NCBI RefSeq assembly: GCF_017742235.1
Contig: NZ_JAGHKQ010000003.1
Location: forward strand, 62,001-126,000
Reading direction: 5' to 3'
Source of the DNA: Bacillus sp. 165
GTDB lineage: Bacteria > Bacillota > Bacilli > Bacillales > Bacillaceae_G
Length of the DNA stretch: 64,000 nucleotides
Shown: one piece after another, positions 35,667 through 43,406 of the stretch
How the letters are laid out: each line of letters starts with the position of its first letter
Position numbering within the stretch: position 1 is the stretch's first letter
Made by a program: the position numbers and the translations under genes
Notes under the pieces: generated by a model
Database searches by the model: none
What the model saw: the letters and a program-made list of their open reading frames with translations, nothing else
Told to the model about the DNA's origin: nothing

Positions 35667-35736
35667 ATCCAAACCTCCTTTTCTTCTTACTTCTTTCATT
35701 GTTCCCTTAAAATGGGAAAGCATTCCTAAAATAAAG

Positions 35737-35767
35737 AAAGAACCTCCTAAGATTAGGAAGTTCTTTC
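35737..35767. terminator. Hairpin between the acidic gene and the subtilase gene
   Basis: AAAGAAC-C-TCCTAA and TTAGGA-A-GTTCTTT pair with one internal mismatch; it can terminate the leftward protease operon. Confidence 0.65.
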
Positions 35768-35771
35768 AACA

Positions 35772-37127
35772 TTATTTGTGTGCAGATGCTAACTCCAATG
35801 CTTTGACTATATCAATAACACCGCTTCCATAATAGGGATCATGACCTGGTTGTCCCGCTTCCATCGTTGTACGTGTAATAATATCCATTACTTCTGTATT
35901 TTTTAGTGATGGATTAACCGAACGAATCAATCCGGCAAGTGCAGTAACATGGGGAGCCGCCATGGATGTGCCGGACAGGGAAGCGTATTGCCCGTTTACA
36001 TAGGTGCTGGCGATATCTACACCAGGTGCTGCAACGTCAATATGCTCACCGTAATTGGAAAAAGAAGCTCGGTTTTTATCCCATCCTACAGCGGAAACAC
36101 TAAGGACTTCTGGGTATGCGGCTGGATAGCTTGGTTGACCGGAGTTATCATTTCCTGCCGCTACGATTATGACTACGTCTTTTCCAAATGCATAATTGAT
36201 CGCTTCTTCCATTACAGCAGAAGGCTGGTAGTTCCCTAAGCTTAAGTTGATGACATTTGCCCCATTATCAACTGCCCAGCGAATGCCTTCTGCAATATCA
36301 AAAGCGCTTCCCACCCCTTCACTATTCAGCACTTTTACAGGTATGATAGGGTTATACCAAGTGATGCCGGCAATGCCTGTGCGATTATTGGTTTCGGAAG
36401 CAATAATACCGGCAACATGACTGCCATGACCGTTATCATCATTCGCATTATTATTCTTCGAGATTGCGTTGTAGCCGTTCGTTAAACGACGGGCTAAGTC
36501 CGGATGGTTAAGATCAACCCCACTGTCAATAACGGCAATTTTTACATTTTTTGCACCGCGGGTAATATTCCACCCAGCTTCAGTCTCAATGGCGGGTAAA
36601 TTCCACTGATACTTGTTGTATAATTCATCGTTTACTTCATTTTGCATAAGAAGAAACTCTGGCTCAGCGAATTCTACGGAATCCTTCTTCTTAAAGTATT
36701 CTGTCATTTCAGTAGCTGATTTACTGCTTGACTTAAAAACGTAGGTACTATCCATAGATTGGATGAGCTTGCCATCAATTTCTCGAATAACCTGTGCCAT
36801 CTCCTGTTTGTTAAGGGGGTCTTTAAAATGTACAATCACTTTATCTGTGTAGTAGTGGCTTTTTTCTTTGCCGTTATGGTCAATAAGCTTGATGGAAGAG
36901 CTGTGATTTAATTTTGCTTCTAACTTGTCTCCAATTTTGATCATATCATAAGCTTTTATCTCAGGACCTCTTGTTTGCAGGTTACTGATTTGTGATTGCT
37001 CAACTGCCATTTCATTGATGTTATCTTGGGTTTGTTTTGGCAATGCTTGTTGCTTTGGACGGATACTGGATACAATGGTAAAGACAAAAAGCAACAAAAT
37101 AGCGCCAATAATGATTTTTTTAAACAT
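35772..37127 (-). CDS. Subtilisin-like S8 serine protease
   Basis: A 451-residue exported protease. Residues 1-21 form a signal or anchor segment, about 90-160 an inhibitor-like propeptide (KVIVHFKDPLNKQEMAQVIR), then the S8 domain. Catalytic triad: Asp201 (IDSGVD), His234 (NGHGSH), Ser388 (GTSMAAPH), with oxyanion Asn326 (AAGND). The start is nine bases after the stop of the small gene 37137-37289, whose end carries the AGGTGG ribosome site, so the two are co-translated. Likely extracellular or wall-associated. Confidence 0.92.
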   Translation of the reverse strand: MFKKIIIGAILLLFVFTIVSSIRPKQQALPKQTQDNINEMAVEQSQISNLQTRGPEIKAYDMIKIGDKLEAKLNHSSSIKLIDHNGKEKSHYYTDKVIVHFKDPLNKQEMAQVIREIDGKLIQSMDSTYVFKSSSKSATEMTEYFKKKDSVEFAEPEFLLMQNEVNDELYNKYQWNLPAIETEAGWNITRGAKNVKIAVIDSGVDLNHPDLARRLTNGYNAISKNNNANDDNGHGSHVAGIIASETNNRTGIAGITWYNPIIPVKVLNSEGVGSAFDIAEGIRWAVDNGANVINLSLGNYQPSAVMEEAINYAFGKDVVIIVAAGNDNSGQPSYPAAYPEVLSVSAVGWDKNRASFSNYGEHIDVAAPGVDIASTYVNGQYASLSGTSMAAPHVTALAGLIRSVNPSLKNTEVMDIITRTTMEAGQPGHDPYYGSGVIDIVKALELASAHK

Positions 37128-37136
37128 AATCCACCT

Positions 37137-37289
37137 CTAGTTGTTAGTATTACTTTTTGTTCTTTGTTGATTTGCTAGTAATGCTTTTACTTGATTATAT
37201 GTTAATCCAGAATTCTGATTTTGACGTTTTACTTCTTCGATATCGGTCCCGACAACAGTATATTTTTTCTCTTTGGTCACATCCTCCAT
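37137..37289 (-). CDS. Small protein, possibly gamma-type SASP-like
   Basis: A protein of about 50 residues: KYTVVGTDIEEVKRQNQNSG then LTYNQVKALLANQQ. The GTDIEEVKRQNQNSG part resembles the repeat of gamma-type small acid-soluble spore proteins (TEFA-x-x-x-VR-QN-QS), but the match is short. The start is uncertain: ATG 37289 is directly after GAAAGG, GTG 37280 directly after GGAGG. It forms an operon with the subtilase downstream. Confidence 0.5.
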   Translation of the reverse strand: MEDVTKEKKYTVVGTDIEEVKRQNQNSGLTYNQVKALLANQQRTKSNTNN

Positions 37290-37381
37290 CCTTTCAATAT
37301 GAGTTATGTATAGAGTAGTGTAAGTAAATATGTTCTTTTTTATTAAAAGCAAGAGTGATGTATAAAGATATAGTAAAACAT

Positions 37382-37413
37382 AAAAAAAGCAACCACTTAT
37401 ATGCGAGTTGCTT
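37382..37413 (-). terminator. Terminator of the patatin gene
   Basis: Leftward, AAGCAAC and GTTGCTT pair over 13 nt, followed by seven T. Confidence 0.7.
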
Positions 37414-37418
37414 CGTAG

Positions 37419-38345
37419 TTAATACCATTGCTTTCTTAAAAATTGAACAACGGGTGTTAAGTCTGTATGCCATGCAAGTTGCACTAAATCATCATAAGCT
37501 TTAACATCATCTAAAGCGATGTTTTCTTCTAGTACTGGGTTTAAACGGTGAAATCGGTCTCCTAGAAGACTTTGACTGTATAAGGTATCGGCATCTACGC
37601 TGCCATTCATCATAACAGATAGTAAAGGGAATTGGGGTTCCTCCGCCCGTTGCTTATCTTGAGGGATAATTGCCCATTGCCGTAATCCCCATTCGGTTGT
37701 ATCCTGTACGATTTTTTGTTCCTCTGATCCTGTACCGATGGACAGCATCACAATATTATCTAATTTTTGATTGCCGAAGTCCTTATCAATAGAAAATGCA
37801 ATCGCAGCCACGCTTGGGCTATTAGCAAACACGCCCCCGTCAATATAGCTTTTATAAGATGGAAAGAATACAGGTGCAGCACTGCTGGCCATAGCGGCTT
37901 CCACTACAGGCGTGTTTTTTGTATCAGAAAATGGATAGTTAGTAAAGAAAGTCGGTTTCCAGCTTGGATGATTTTGCCCGCCTAAATTAAAAGCAGTTAC
38001 AATAGTAGGCATTTTCAAATCTTTAAAGCGAAGGGAAGGGGAGAAATAGGTGGATAACATGTGCTGTAAATTTGCCCCGCTGTACTTAGGTTTTAGAATA
38101 GGAAGCAGATTTGGCTCCTCGAAAATGAATTTTACATTTTTTTTAGAAAACATATCCATAATTTCACTAGTTGTTTTACCGCTCGCTATCCCCAGCGCGA
38201 TGAACCCTCCTACAGAGGTGCCGGCAACTAAATGTGTTGTGCGAAGTAATTCTGGAAATTCTTGATTGAGCCGAAAAAGTAATATGGCAGATAAAACTCC
38301 GCGTACTCCTCCGCCGTCAAACGCAAGAATTCTATACCTTGGCAT
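37419..38345 (-). CDS. Patatin-like phospholipase
   Basis: A 308-residue lipid acyl hydrolase. Oxyanion motif DGGGVRG at 10-16, nucleophile Ser44 in GTSVG, and the dyad partner Asp169 in DGGVFAN. This is the bacterial CBASS-/FabD-like patatin group acting on phospholipids or acyl esters; no nucleotide cyclase is adjacent, so no defence role is suggested. No signal peptide. ATG 38345 follows AAAGGAGG; the upstream reading to 38387 lacks a site. Confidence 0.88.
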   Translation of the reverse strand: MPRYRILAFDGGGVRGVLSAILLFRLNQEFPELLRTTHLVAGTSVGGFIALGIASGKTTSEIMDMFSKKNVKFIFEEPNLLPILKPKYSGANLQHMLSTYFSPSLRFKDLKMPTIVTAFNLGGQNHPSWKPTFFTNYPFSDTKNTPVVEAAMASSAAPVFFPSYKSYIDGGVFANSPSVAAIAFSIDKDFGNQKLDNIVMLSIGTGSEEQKIVQDTTEWGLRQWAIIPQDKQRAEEPQFPLLSVMMNGSVDADTLYSQSLLGDRFHRLNPVLEENIALDDVKAYDDLVQLAWHTDLTPVVQFLRKQWY

Positions 38346-38485
38346 TAGAGTTCCTCCTTTCAATCGTTTATAGTATATAAAATTCATATGAAACGGAATT
38401 GGTGCATTGTTTAGGGAATTATCAATAATAAATTATTATATACAAAATTATAAATAAATAAATTTAAAACACGAAATAGAGGAGA

Positions 38486-38576
38486 TCATATTAGGAAAGC
38501 GATAAGCTGATTTTTGTAAGTCGAGAGATATTCTTCTAAAAGCATCAAAGATGTCTGTTTAATTAGGCGTCTTTTT
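38486..38576 (+). ncRNA. Decayed paralogue of the small RNA candidate (copy A)
   Basis: It shares with copy B the run ATATTAG-AAAGCGAT-AGCT, then TTTGTAAG-CGAGAGATAT, and GCATCAAAGA near its end. It lacks about 35 nt of the middle. A terminator (AAAGATGTCT with AGGCGTCTTT, two G-U pairs, then TTTT) remains, but the -10/-35 match is weak. Confidence 0.5.
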
Positions 38577-38730
38577 ACATGTGTGGGAAACTAATAATGC
38601 ATAGATTTTAATAACACAGCGAGTGTGTTGGTTATATTGCTTGTCAACTCATTTTACCAATGCTGATTTTTGGATGTAATTACAGTGGTTTGAAGAAGTA
38701 GAGCTTACTTAGTAGTGATATAAAAAAAGC

Positions 38731-38759
38731 TTGAAACATTCGGAAGAAAGTGTTATATT
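38731..38759 (+). promoter_or_regulatory. Promoter of small RNA candidate B
   Basis: TTGAAA at 38731-38736, 17 bp, TATATT at 38754-38759. Predicted start near 38766. Confidence 0.7.
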
Positions 38760-38765
38760 AGAAAA

Positions 38766-38884
38766 GCGATGAGCTAATTTGTGTAAGCCGAGAGATATGC
38801 TTAATTGCTAAACGCATGAATGTGGTCGTGCGGTTTCTCGCCACAAACGCATCAAAGACACCTATGTATATAGGTGTCTTTTTC
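38766..38884 (+). ncRNA. Small RNA candidate (copy B), family unknown
   Basis: About 118 nt between a consensus promoter and a strong terminator (AAAGACACCTAT with ATAGGTGTCTTT over 4 nt, then TTTT). No ORF. Internal pairing includes TGTGG with CCACA around 38820-38845 and CGAGA with TCTCG. A related copy lies 280 bp upstream. I could not match it to a riboswitch or a known sRNA. Confidence 0.6.
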
Positions 38885-39086
38885 AATATATATAGGTTCT
38901 TGCTAAGAGAGTATATAGACAGAAATAAAATACAATGGCGGGTATATATGAGAAAGAAATAAAGGAGCACACTATGAAAAGCTAATAGAGATGTCTTCCG
39001 TTACATGCAGTATGTATTGTTTTGCTAATTTTTTAGAACGGACGTTTGTTTACTTGCTTTCGAATTTTGACAGCTTCTTGTCTCCC

Positions 39087-39368
39087 TTACTCATCATTCC
39101 CATCTCCTGCGATTCCTCTTCTGCCGTTTCCGTTTGTCAACTGTGAGTGGTTATTTGCGTTCGTGCTTCCATTTATAGCGTTTTGACCGCCTTGATTCGC
39201 GTTTGTTCCCGCATTTTTATTGATTTGTTGGACGTCTTCTTCCCTTTGTTCAACGTTGCCAGCATTGCTGCTATGGCTTGCAAAATTTATATTAATGAAA
39301 TGGGCCCACAGATTTTATTTTCGGCAGATACAGCTTTCTTTTTCATTTTCTTGAATGTTTTCAAGCAT
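39087..39368 (-). pseudogene. Small Asn/Gln-rich gene with an in-frame stop
   Basis: From ATG 39368 (AAGGG nine bases before) a 94-codon frame reads MLENIQENEKESCICRK, stop TAA, NLWAHFINI and then an N/Q/S-rich stretch such as NVEQREEDVQQINKNAGTNA, ending NGRRGIAGDGNDE. Composition of the second part looks coding. It may be a gene inactivated by one nonsense change, or a downstream ORF with an unseen start. Family not recognised. Confidence 0.4.
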
Positions 39369-39495
39369 TAGTATGTTTCCCTTCTTCATATTTATTATTA
39401 CTATATGTGTTAGTGGAAAATGTGATTATATGCTTGTCCATTGTTTCATTTATTAAATGGAATTTTTAAGTGTTTATTTTTGGGCTATTTCATTA

Positions 39496-39524
39496 TTGAC
39501 AATATACCTGTAAGGGTATATTAT
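39496..39524 (+). promoter_or_regulatory. cstR promoter with CstR operator 1
   Basis: TTGACA at 39496-39501, 17 bp, TATTAT at 39519-39524. The 16-bp dyad ATACCTGTAAGGGTAT (39504-39519) fills the spacer, so a bound repressor would block polymerase. The leader before cstR is about 200 nt. Confidence 0.8.
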
Positions 39525-39729
39525 AACCTTGTAAGAAGTTATCCTTGCTTATGTATAAATGATGGGTTCATGATTTGTAGAGAATGAAATGAGTCATTCA
39601 ATTCAAAAGACAACCCGCAAGTAAAGAAACGCAATTTTTATATAAAATTCAGTTTACCATACGTATACTATCTAAGGTATTAAGTAGAATAAAGGAATAT
39701 AAAACAGTACTACAGAAAGGAGTATTTCC

Positions 39730-39990
39730 TTGGTATATAATGATCCAATTAAAAATAGAGTGAAACGGATGGAAGGCCAGCTTAGAGGAATTTTGAAAAT
39801 GATGGAAGAAAATAAAGATTGCAAAGAGGTAATTACGCAATTATCGGCTGTGCGTTCAGCAGTAGATCGAACTGTTGGTGTAATTGTAAGCTCAAACTTA
39901 GTAGAATGTGTGTTAGAAGCCGATAAAAATATAGAAAAAACAGATGAATTAATAAAAGAAGCTGTTAACTTACTTGTAAAAAGTAGATAA
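39730..39990 (+). CDS. cstR: Persulfide-sensing CsoR-family repressor CstR
   Basis: An 86-residue all-helical repressor (YrkD-like). The CsoR family copper ligands are Cys-His-Cys; here Cys31 (DCKEV) and Cys60 (NLVEC) are kept, but the His position is Asn56 (SSNLVEC). That is the CstR pattern, in which the two cysteines form di- or trisulfide links with persulfides and DNA is released. TTG 39730 follows AAAGGAG by seven bases. It heads the persulfide operon, and four matching operators lie in the cluster. Confidence 0.9.
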   Translation: MVYNDPIKNRVKRMEGQLRGILKMMEENKDCKEVITQLSAVRSAVDRTVGVIVSSNLVECVLEADKNIEKTDELIKEAVNLLVKSR

Positions 39991-39999
39991 ATTTATGTG

Positions 40000-40042
40000 T
40001 TGACATTCTTTTTTACTTTTAGTAATATACCCCTATGGGTAA
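40000..40042 (+). promoter_or_regulatory. Promoter of the tusA-dsrE segment with CstR operator 2
   Basis: TTGACA at 40000-40005, 17 bp, TAATAT at 40023-40028, overlapped by the dyad ATACCCCTATGGGTAA at 40027-40042. Confidence 0.75.
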
Positions 40043-40068
40043 TAAAAAATTGTTCTGGAGGAAAAAAC

Positions 40069-40296
40069 ATGACTGTAGATAAAGTATTAGATGCAAAAGG
40101 GTTAGCATGTCCTATGCCAATTGTTAAAACAAAAAAAGCAATGAATGAACTGGAATCAGGTCAAGTATTAGAAGTCCACACAACAGATAAAGGTGCTAAA
40201 AATGATTTAAGTGCGTGGGCAAAATCAGGCGGGCATGAATTAATCAAGCATGAAGAAGAAAATGAAGTGTTAAAGTTTTGGATTAAAAAAGGTTAA
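40069..40296 (+). CDS. TusA family sulfur carrier (first copy)
   Basis: A 75-residue protein with the TusA motif LACPMPIVK; Cys14 is the persulfide-carrying residue. TusA proteins hand sulfane sulfur between enzymes, here presumably among the rhodaneses and the DsrE protein of the operon. It is very like the copy at 43130 and the first domain at 41236. CTGGAGG precedes ATG 40069; the 24 upstream residues of the open frame overlap the promoter. Confidence 0.88.
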   Translation: MTVDKVLDAKGLACPMPIVKTKKAMNELESGQVLEVHTTDKGAKNDLSAWAKSGGHELIKHEEENEVLKFWIKKG

Positions 40297-40360
40297 TTTT
40301 TTTAACTTAAAATACCTATATAGATATTTAATAAAAATTTCCATTTTTAAGGAGGATATT

Positions 40361-40840
40361 ATGACAGAAAAGAAAAAGACAACAATTGTATTATTTAGCG
40401 GTGATTATGATAAAGCAATGGCAGCGTATATTATTGCAAACGGTGCGGCTGCATATGATCATGAAGTAACGATTTTTCACACTTTTTGGGGTTTAAACGC
40501 TTTACGTAAAGATGAGAATATTACTGTGAAAAAAGGCTTTATGGAAAAAATGTTTGGAAAAATGATGCCAAGAGGCGCAGACAAAATGGGATTATCTAAA
40601 ATGAATTTCGCTGGTTTTGGTCCTAAAATGATTAAAGATATTATGAAAAAGCATAATGCATTGCCTTTACCACAATTAATTGAAATGGCACAAGAGCAGG
40701 ATGTTAAGCTAGTAGCATGTACTATGACAATGGACCTATTAGGTTTACAGCAAGAAGAATTGTTAGACAATATTGAGTATGCAGGTGTTGCAGCATATTT
40801 AGCTGATGCTGAAGAAGGCAACGTTAATTTATTCATCTAA
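40361..40840 (+). CDS. DsrE/DsrF-like sulfur relay protein, YrkE type
   Basis: A 159-residue protein of the DsrE/DsrF/DsrH-like fold. It begins with TTIVLFSGDYDKAMAAYIIA, and Cys120 in KLVACTMTMDLLGL sits where sulfur-relay DsrE proteins hold their reactive cysteine. A Met/Lys-rich middle (MEKMFGKMMPRGADKMG) is characteristic of the YrkE group. It probably binds persulfide as part of the operon. AAGGAGG is in front of the ATG. Confidence 0.85.
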   Translation: MTEKKKTTIVLFSGDYDKAMAAYIIANGAAAYDHEVTIFHTFWGLNALRKDENITVKKGFMEKMFGKMMPRGADKMGLSKMNFAGFGPKMIKDIMKKHNALPLPQLIEMAQEQDVKLVACTMTMDLLGLQQEELLDNIEYAGVAAYLADAEEGNVNLFI

Positions 40841-40884
40841 TATCATAGGGGGGGTTCTCCCTTCTTTTATAAGGAGGCTTTACG

Positions 40885-41181
40885 ATGAGAGAAATAACTG
40901 CAACTGAAGTAGAAGTATTATTAAATAAGGGTGAGAAATTAGAGATTATTGATGTACGTGAAGTTGAGGAAGTGGCAGCTGGGAAAATTGCGGGAGCTGT
41001 AAACATTCCGTTAGGCTTATTAGAATTTCGTATGAATGAATTAGAAAAATCAAAAGAGTATATTATGGTTTGCCGTTCTGGAGCGAGAAGCGGTCGAGCT
41101 GTACAATTTCTTGAAAGTCAAGGCTTTAACGTCGTGAACATGACTGGCGGAATGCTGTCATGGCAAGGGAATGTAGAGTAA
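40885..41181 (+). CDS. Single-domain rhodanese
   Basis: A 98-residue sulfurtransferase with the active loop CRSGARSG starting at Cys63 and the substrate motif IIDVREVEE. It moves sulfane sulfur from thiosulfate or persulfides to thiols. AAGGAGG lies before the ATG. It sits between the DsrE protein and the TusA-rhodanese fusion, with the next operator 19 bp after its stop. Confidence 0.9.
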   Translation: MREITATEVEVLLNKGEKLEIIDVREVEEVAAGKIAGAVNIPLGLLEFRMNELEKSKEYIMVCRSGARSGRAVQFLESQGFNVVNMTGGMLSWQGNVE

Positions 41182-41199
41182 AAATTTTTATAGGTTAAT

Positions 41200-41215
41200 A
41201 TACCCTTATAGGTAT
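41200..41215. promoter_or_regulatory. CstR operator 3
   Basis: ATACCCTTATAGGTAT matches the operators at 39504 and 40027 in spacing and ends, 20 bp before the fusion gene. Confidence 0.7.
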
Positions 41216-41235
41216 GGAAATAGGAGGTTTTAAAT

Positions 41236-41811
41236 ATGGAAAAGATTAAAGCGAATGTAATGCTGGATGCAAAAGGATTAGCGTGCCCTATGCCGATTGT
41301 TAAAACAAAAAAAGCAATGAATACACTTGAAGCAGGGCAAGTGTTAGAGGTGCATGCAACAGATAAAGGCTCAAAAGCTGATTTAAAAGCATGGGCTGAA
41401 AGTACAGGACATCAATATTTAGGTACGCTGGAAGAAGGCAATGTACTCATGCATTATTTACGAAAGGCATCTCAAGAAGAAGCTGTTGAAAGAAAGCATC
41501 CTCATATAGTAAGTAATGATGAACTAGAAAAAAAATTACAGAATAACGATAATATAGTTGTCCTTGATGTAAGAGAAGAAGCAGAGTATGTATTTAATCA
41601 TATTCCTAATGCCATTTCAATTCCGTTAGATGAAGTAGAAGCTCGTTTGCATGAACTAAACAAAGAGGATGAAATTTTTGTTGTGTGCCGATCTGGTAAT
41701 CGCAGTGACTTTGCAGCACAAAAGCTTGCTGAAAAAGGATTTAATAAAGTGGTCAATGTTGTGCCAGGCATGAGTCAGTGGTCTGGAGTAACTGCAAGTA
41801 TTAATAAATAA
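41236..41811 (+). CDS. TusA-rhodanese fusion protein, YrkF/CstA-like
   Basis: A 191-residue two-domain sulfurtransferase: TusA at 5-76 (Cys17 in LACPMPIVK) joined to a rhodanese at about 90-188 (Cys151 in CRSGNRSD). This equals Bacillus YrkF and resembles Staphylococcus CstA, but lacks CstA's extra rhodanese domain. Two reactive cysteines in one chain suggest internal sulfur transfer. AGGAGG precedes the ATG. Confidence 0.88.
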   Translation: MEKIKANVMLDAKGLACPMPIVKTKKAMNTLEAGQVLEVHATDKGSKADLKAWAESTGHQYLGTLEEGNVLMHYLRKASQEEAVERKHPHIVSNDELEKKLQNNDNIVVLDVREEAEYVFNHIPNAISIPLDEVEARLHELNKEDEIFVVCRSGNRSDFAAQKLAEKGFNKVVNVVPGMSQWSGVTASINK

Positions 41812-41861
41812 ATAGGTAGTCAGTAGTATTGGAGTTTTCTTATATTTTTTTAAAATAAAAT

Positions 41862-41877
41862 ATACCCTAGGAGGTAA
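41862..41877. promoter_or_regulatory. CstR operator 4, overlapping a ribosome site
   Basis: ATACCCTAGGAGGTAA has the shared ends ATACCC and GGTAA and includes the AGGAGG of the dioxygenase gene. Confidence 0.6.
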
Positions 41878-41883
41878 TTAGGA

Positions 41884-43011
41884 ATGGCTGTAACTATGAT
41901 GACTACAAAAGAAGTAACGAAAAAAGTGTTTGATAAAGAGCCATTATTTATTTTAGATGTACGGAATGAAAGTGACTTTCAAGATTGGAAAATCGAAGGA
42001 GCAAACTTTAAGTATTTAAATGTGCCGTATTTTGAATTGCTTGACGGTGTAGAAGATATCCTTGATACAATTCCTGCGGATCAAGAAGTATTAGTAGTTT
42101 GTGCGAAAGAAGGCTCCTCTATTATGGTGGCGGAAATGCTTGCGGAAGCAGGCGTAACGGTATCCTACTTGCAAGGAGGAATGAAAGCGTGGAGTGAACA
42201 TTTAGAGCCTGTTAAGGTAGGCGACCTAAAAAATGGCGGAGAAATGTATCAGTTTGTTCGCGTAGGTAAAGGCTGTCTATCTTATATGGTTATTTCAAAT
42301 GGCGAGGCTGCTATCATTGATTCAACTCGAATGACTGACGTATATCTTGAGTTTGCTAAAGCAAAAGGTGCAACGATTACTCACGTATTTGATACGCATC
42401 TGCATGCCGATCACATTTCAGGAGGCCGAGTCATTGCGGAAAAAACAAACGCAACATACTGGCTGCCGCCAAAAGATGCGACAGAGGTAGTATTTGAATA
42501 TCAGCCATTAAATGATGGAAATGAAGTAGCGATAGGAAATACAGCTATCAATATTCACGCACTATATTCACCAGGCCATACTATCGGATCTACATCCTTT
42601 GTTGTCGATGAACAGTTCTTATTGTCAGGAGATATTTTATTCATCGATTCTATCGGTCGACCTGATTTAGCTGGTTTGGCAGAGGATTGGGTAGATGATT
42701 TAAGAGTAAGCTTATATACACGTTACAAAGAGCTATCTCATGATCTTATCGTTCTTCCGGCACATTTTATGATCATTGAGGAATTGAACGAGGATGGAAG
42801 TGTATCTGAAAAATTAGGAACGTTATATGCAAACAATCATGGCTTAAATATTGCAGACGAAAATGAATTTAGAAAATTAGTAACGGAAAATTTACCGCCG
42901 CAACCAAATGCGTATCAAGAGATTCGCCAAACGAATATGGGTAAAATCAACCCCGATGAAGAAAAGCAACGTGAAATGGAAATTGGACCAAATCGCTGTG
43001 CAGTTCGTTAA
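41884..43011 (+). CDS. Rhodanese-persulfide dioxygenase fusion, YrkH/CstB-like
   Basis: A 375-residue protein. Residues 1-108 are a rhodanese with loop CAKEGSS (Cys73); about 115-330 is a metallo-beta-lactamase fold with THLHADH at 171-177 (His172, His174, Asp176, His177) binding the single iron of ETHE1-type persulfide dioxygenases. It would oxidise low-molecular-weight persulfide to sulfite, which the TauE protein could export. The domain order is rhodanese first, the reverse of Staphylococcus CstB. Operator 4 overlaps its ribosome site. Confidence 0.88.
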   Translation: MAVTMMTTKEVTKKVFDKEPLFILDVRNESDFQDWKIEGANFKYLNVPYFELLDGVEDILDTIPADQEVLVVCAKEGSSIMVAEMLAEAGVTVSYLQGGMKAWSEHLEPVKVGDLKNGGEMYQFVRVGKGCLSYMVISNGEAAIIDSTRMTDVYLEFAKAKGATITHVFDTHLHADHISGGRVIAEKTNATYWLPPKDATEVVFEYQPLNDGNEVAIGNTAINIHALYSPGHTIGSTSFVVDEQFLLSGDILFIDSIGRPDLAGLAEDWVDDLRVSLYTRYKELSHDLIVLPAHFMIIEELNEDGSVSEKLGTLYANNHGLNIADENEFRKLVTENLPPQPNAYQEIRQTNMGKINPDEEKQREMEIGPNRCAVR

Positions 43012-43069
43012 GGTAATGTAACTCTTCTTTTATATAAATTGCTAACCGCTAAACACACTTGATGGATAT

Positions 43070-43109
43070 AGCCTTTTATCAGTAAAGCAAGCTTAGCTGA
43101 TAGAAGGCT
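43070..43109 (+). terminator. Internal hairpin in the persulfide operon
   Basis: AGCCTTTTATCAG and CTGATAGAAGGCT pair over 14 nt (one G-U). The T tract is short, so it may only attenuate or stabilise RNA ends. Confidence 0.55.
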
Positions 43110-43129
43110 CATTTTAGAGGAGGTTCAAA

Positions 43130-43357
43130 ATGGAAGCAGCAAAAGTATTAGATGCAAAAGGGCTGGCATGTCCAATGCCGATTGTCCAAACAAAAAAGGC
43201 AATTACAACTTTGGAAGTGGGTCAAATTTTAGAAGTTCATACAACTGATAAAGGTGCAAAAAGTGATTTGACTGCTTGGACGAAATCAGGCGGACATGAA
43301 ATGGTGAACTACGAAGAAAGTAATGGTGTGTTTACATTTTGGATTAAAAAAGGTTGA
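43130..43357 (+). CDS. TusA family sulfur carrier (second copy), YrkI-like
   Basis: A 75-residue TusA protein with LACPMPIVQ and the carrier Cys at residue 14, nearly identical in layout to the copy at 40069. Position after the YrkH-like gene and before the TauE gene equals Bacillus yrkI. GAGGAGG lies before the ATG. A hairpin with T tract follows. Confidence 0.88.
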   Translation: MEAAKVLDAKGLACPMPIVQTKKAITTLEVGQILEVHTTDKGAKSDLTAWTKSGGHEMVNYEESNGVFTFWIKKG

Positions 43358-43360
43358 GAT

Positions 43361-43390
43361 AAAAAAGGAACTGGTATAGGTTCCTTTTTA
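43361..43390 (+). terminator. Terminator-like hairpin before tauE
   Basis: AAAAAGGAAC and GTTCCTTTTT pair over 7 nt. It would reduce transcription into the exporter gene. Confidence 0.6.
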
Positions 43391-43406
43391 TAAAGGGGGA
43401 GTTTTT

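Noticed and set aside
37419-38345. Patatin as an effector of an anti-phage system (CBASS)
   Set aside because: No nucleotide cyclase or accessory gene is adjacent; neighbours are a subtilase and small RNAs.
38766-38884. Riboswitch (c-di-GMP, preQ1, fluoride, purine types) for the small RNA
   Set aside because: None of the conserved cores I know is present, and no gene follows the terminator.
39730-39990. Copper-sensing CsoR
   Set aside because: The copper-binding His position is Asn56, and the neighbours are sulfur enzymes with no copper pump.
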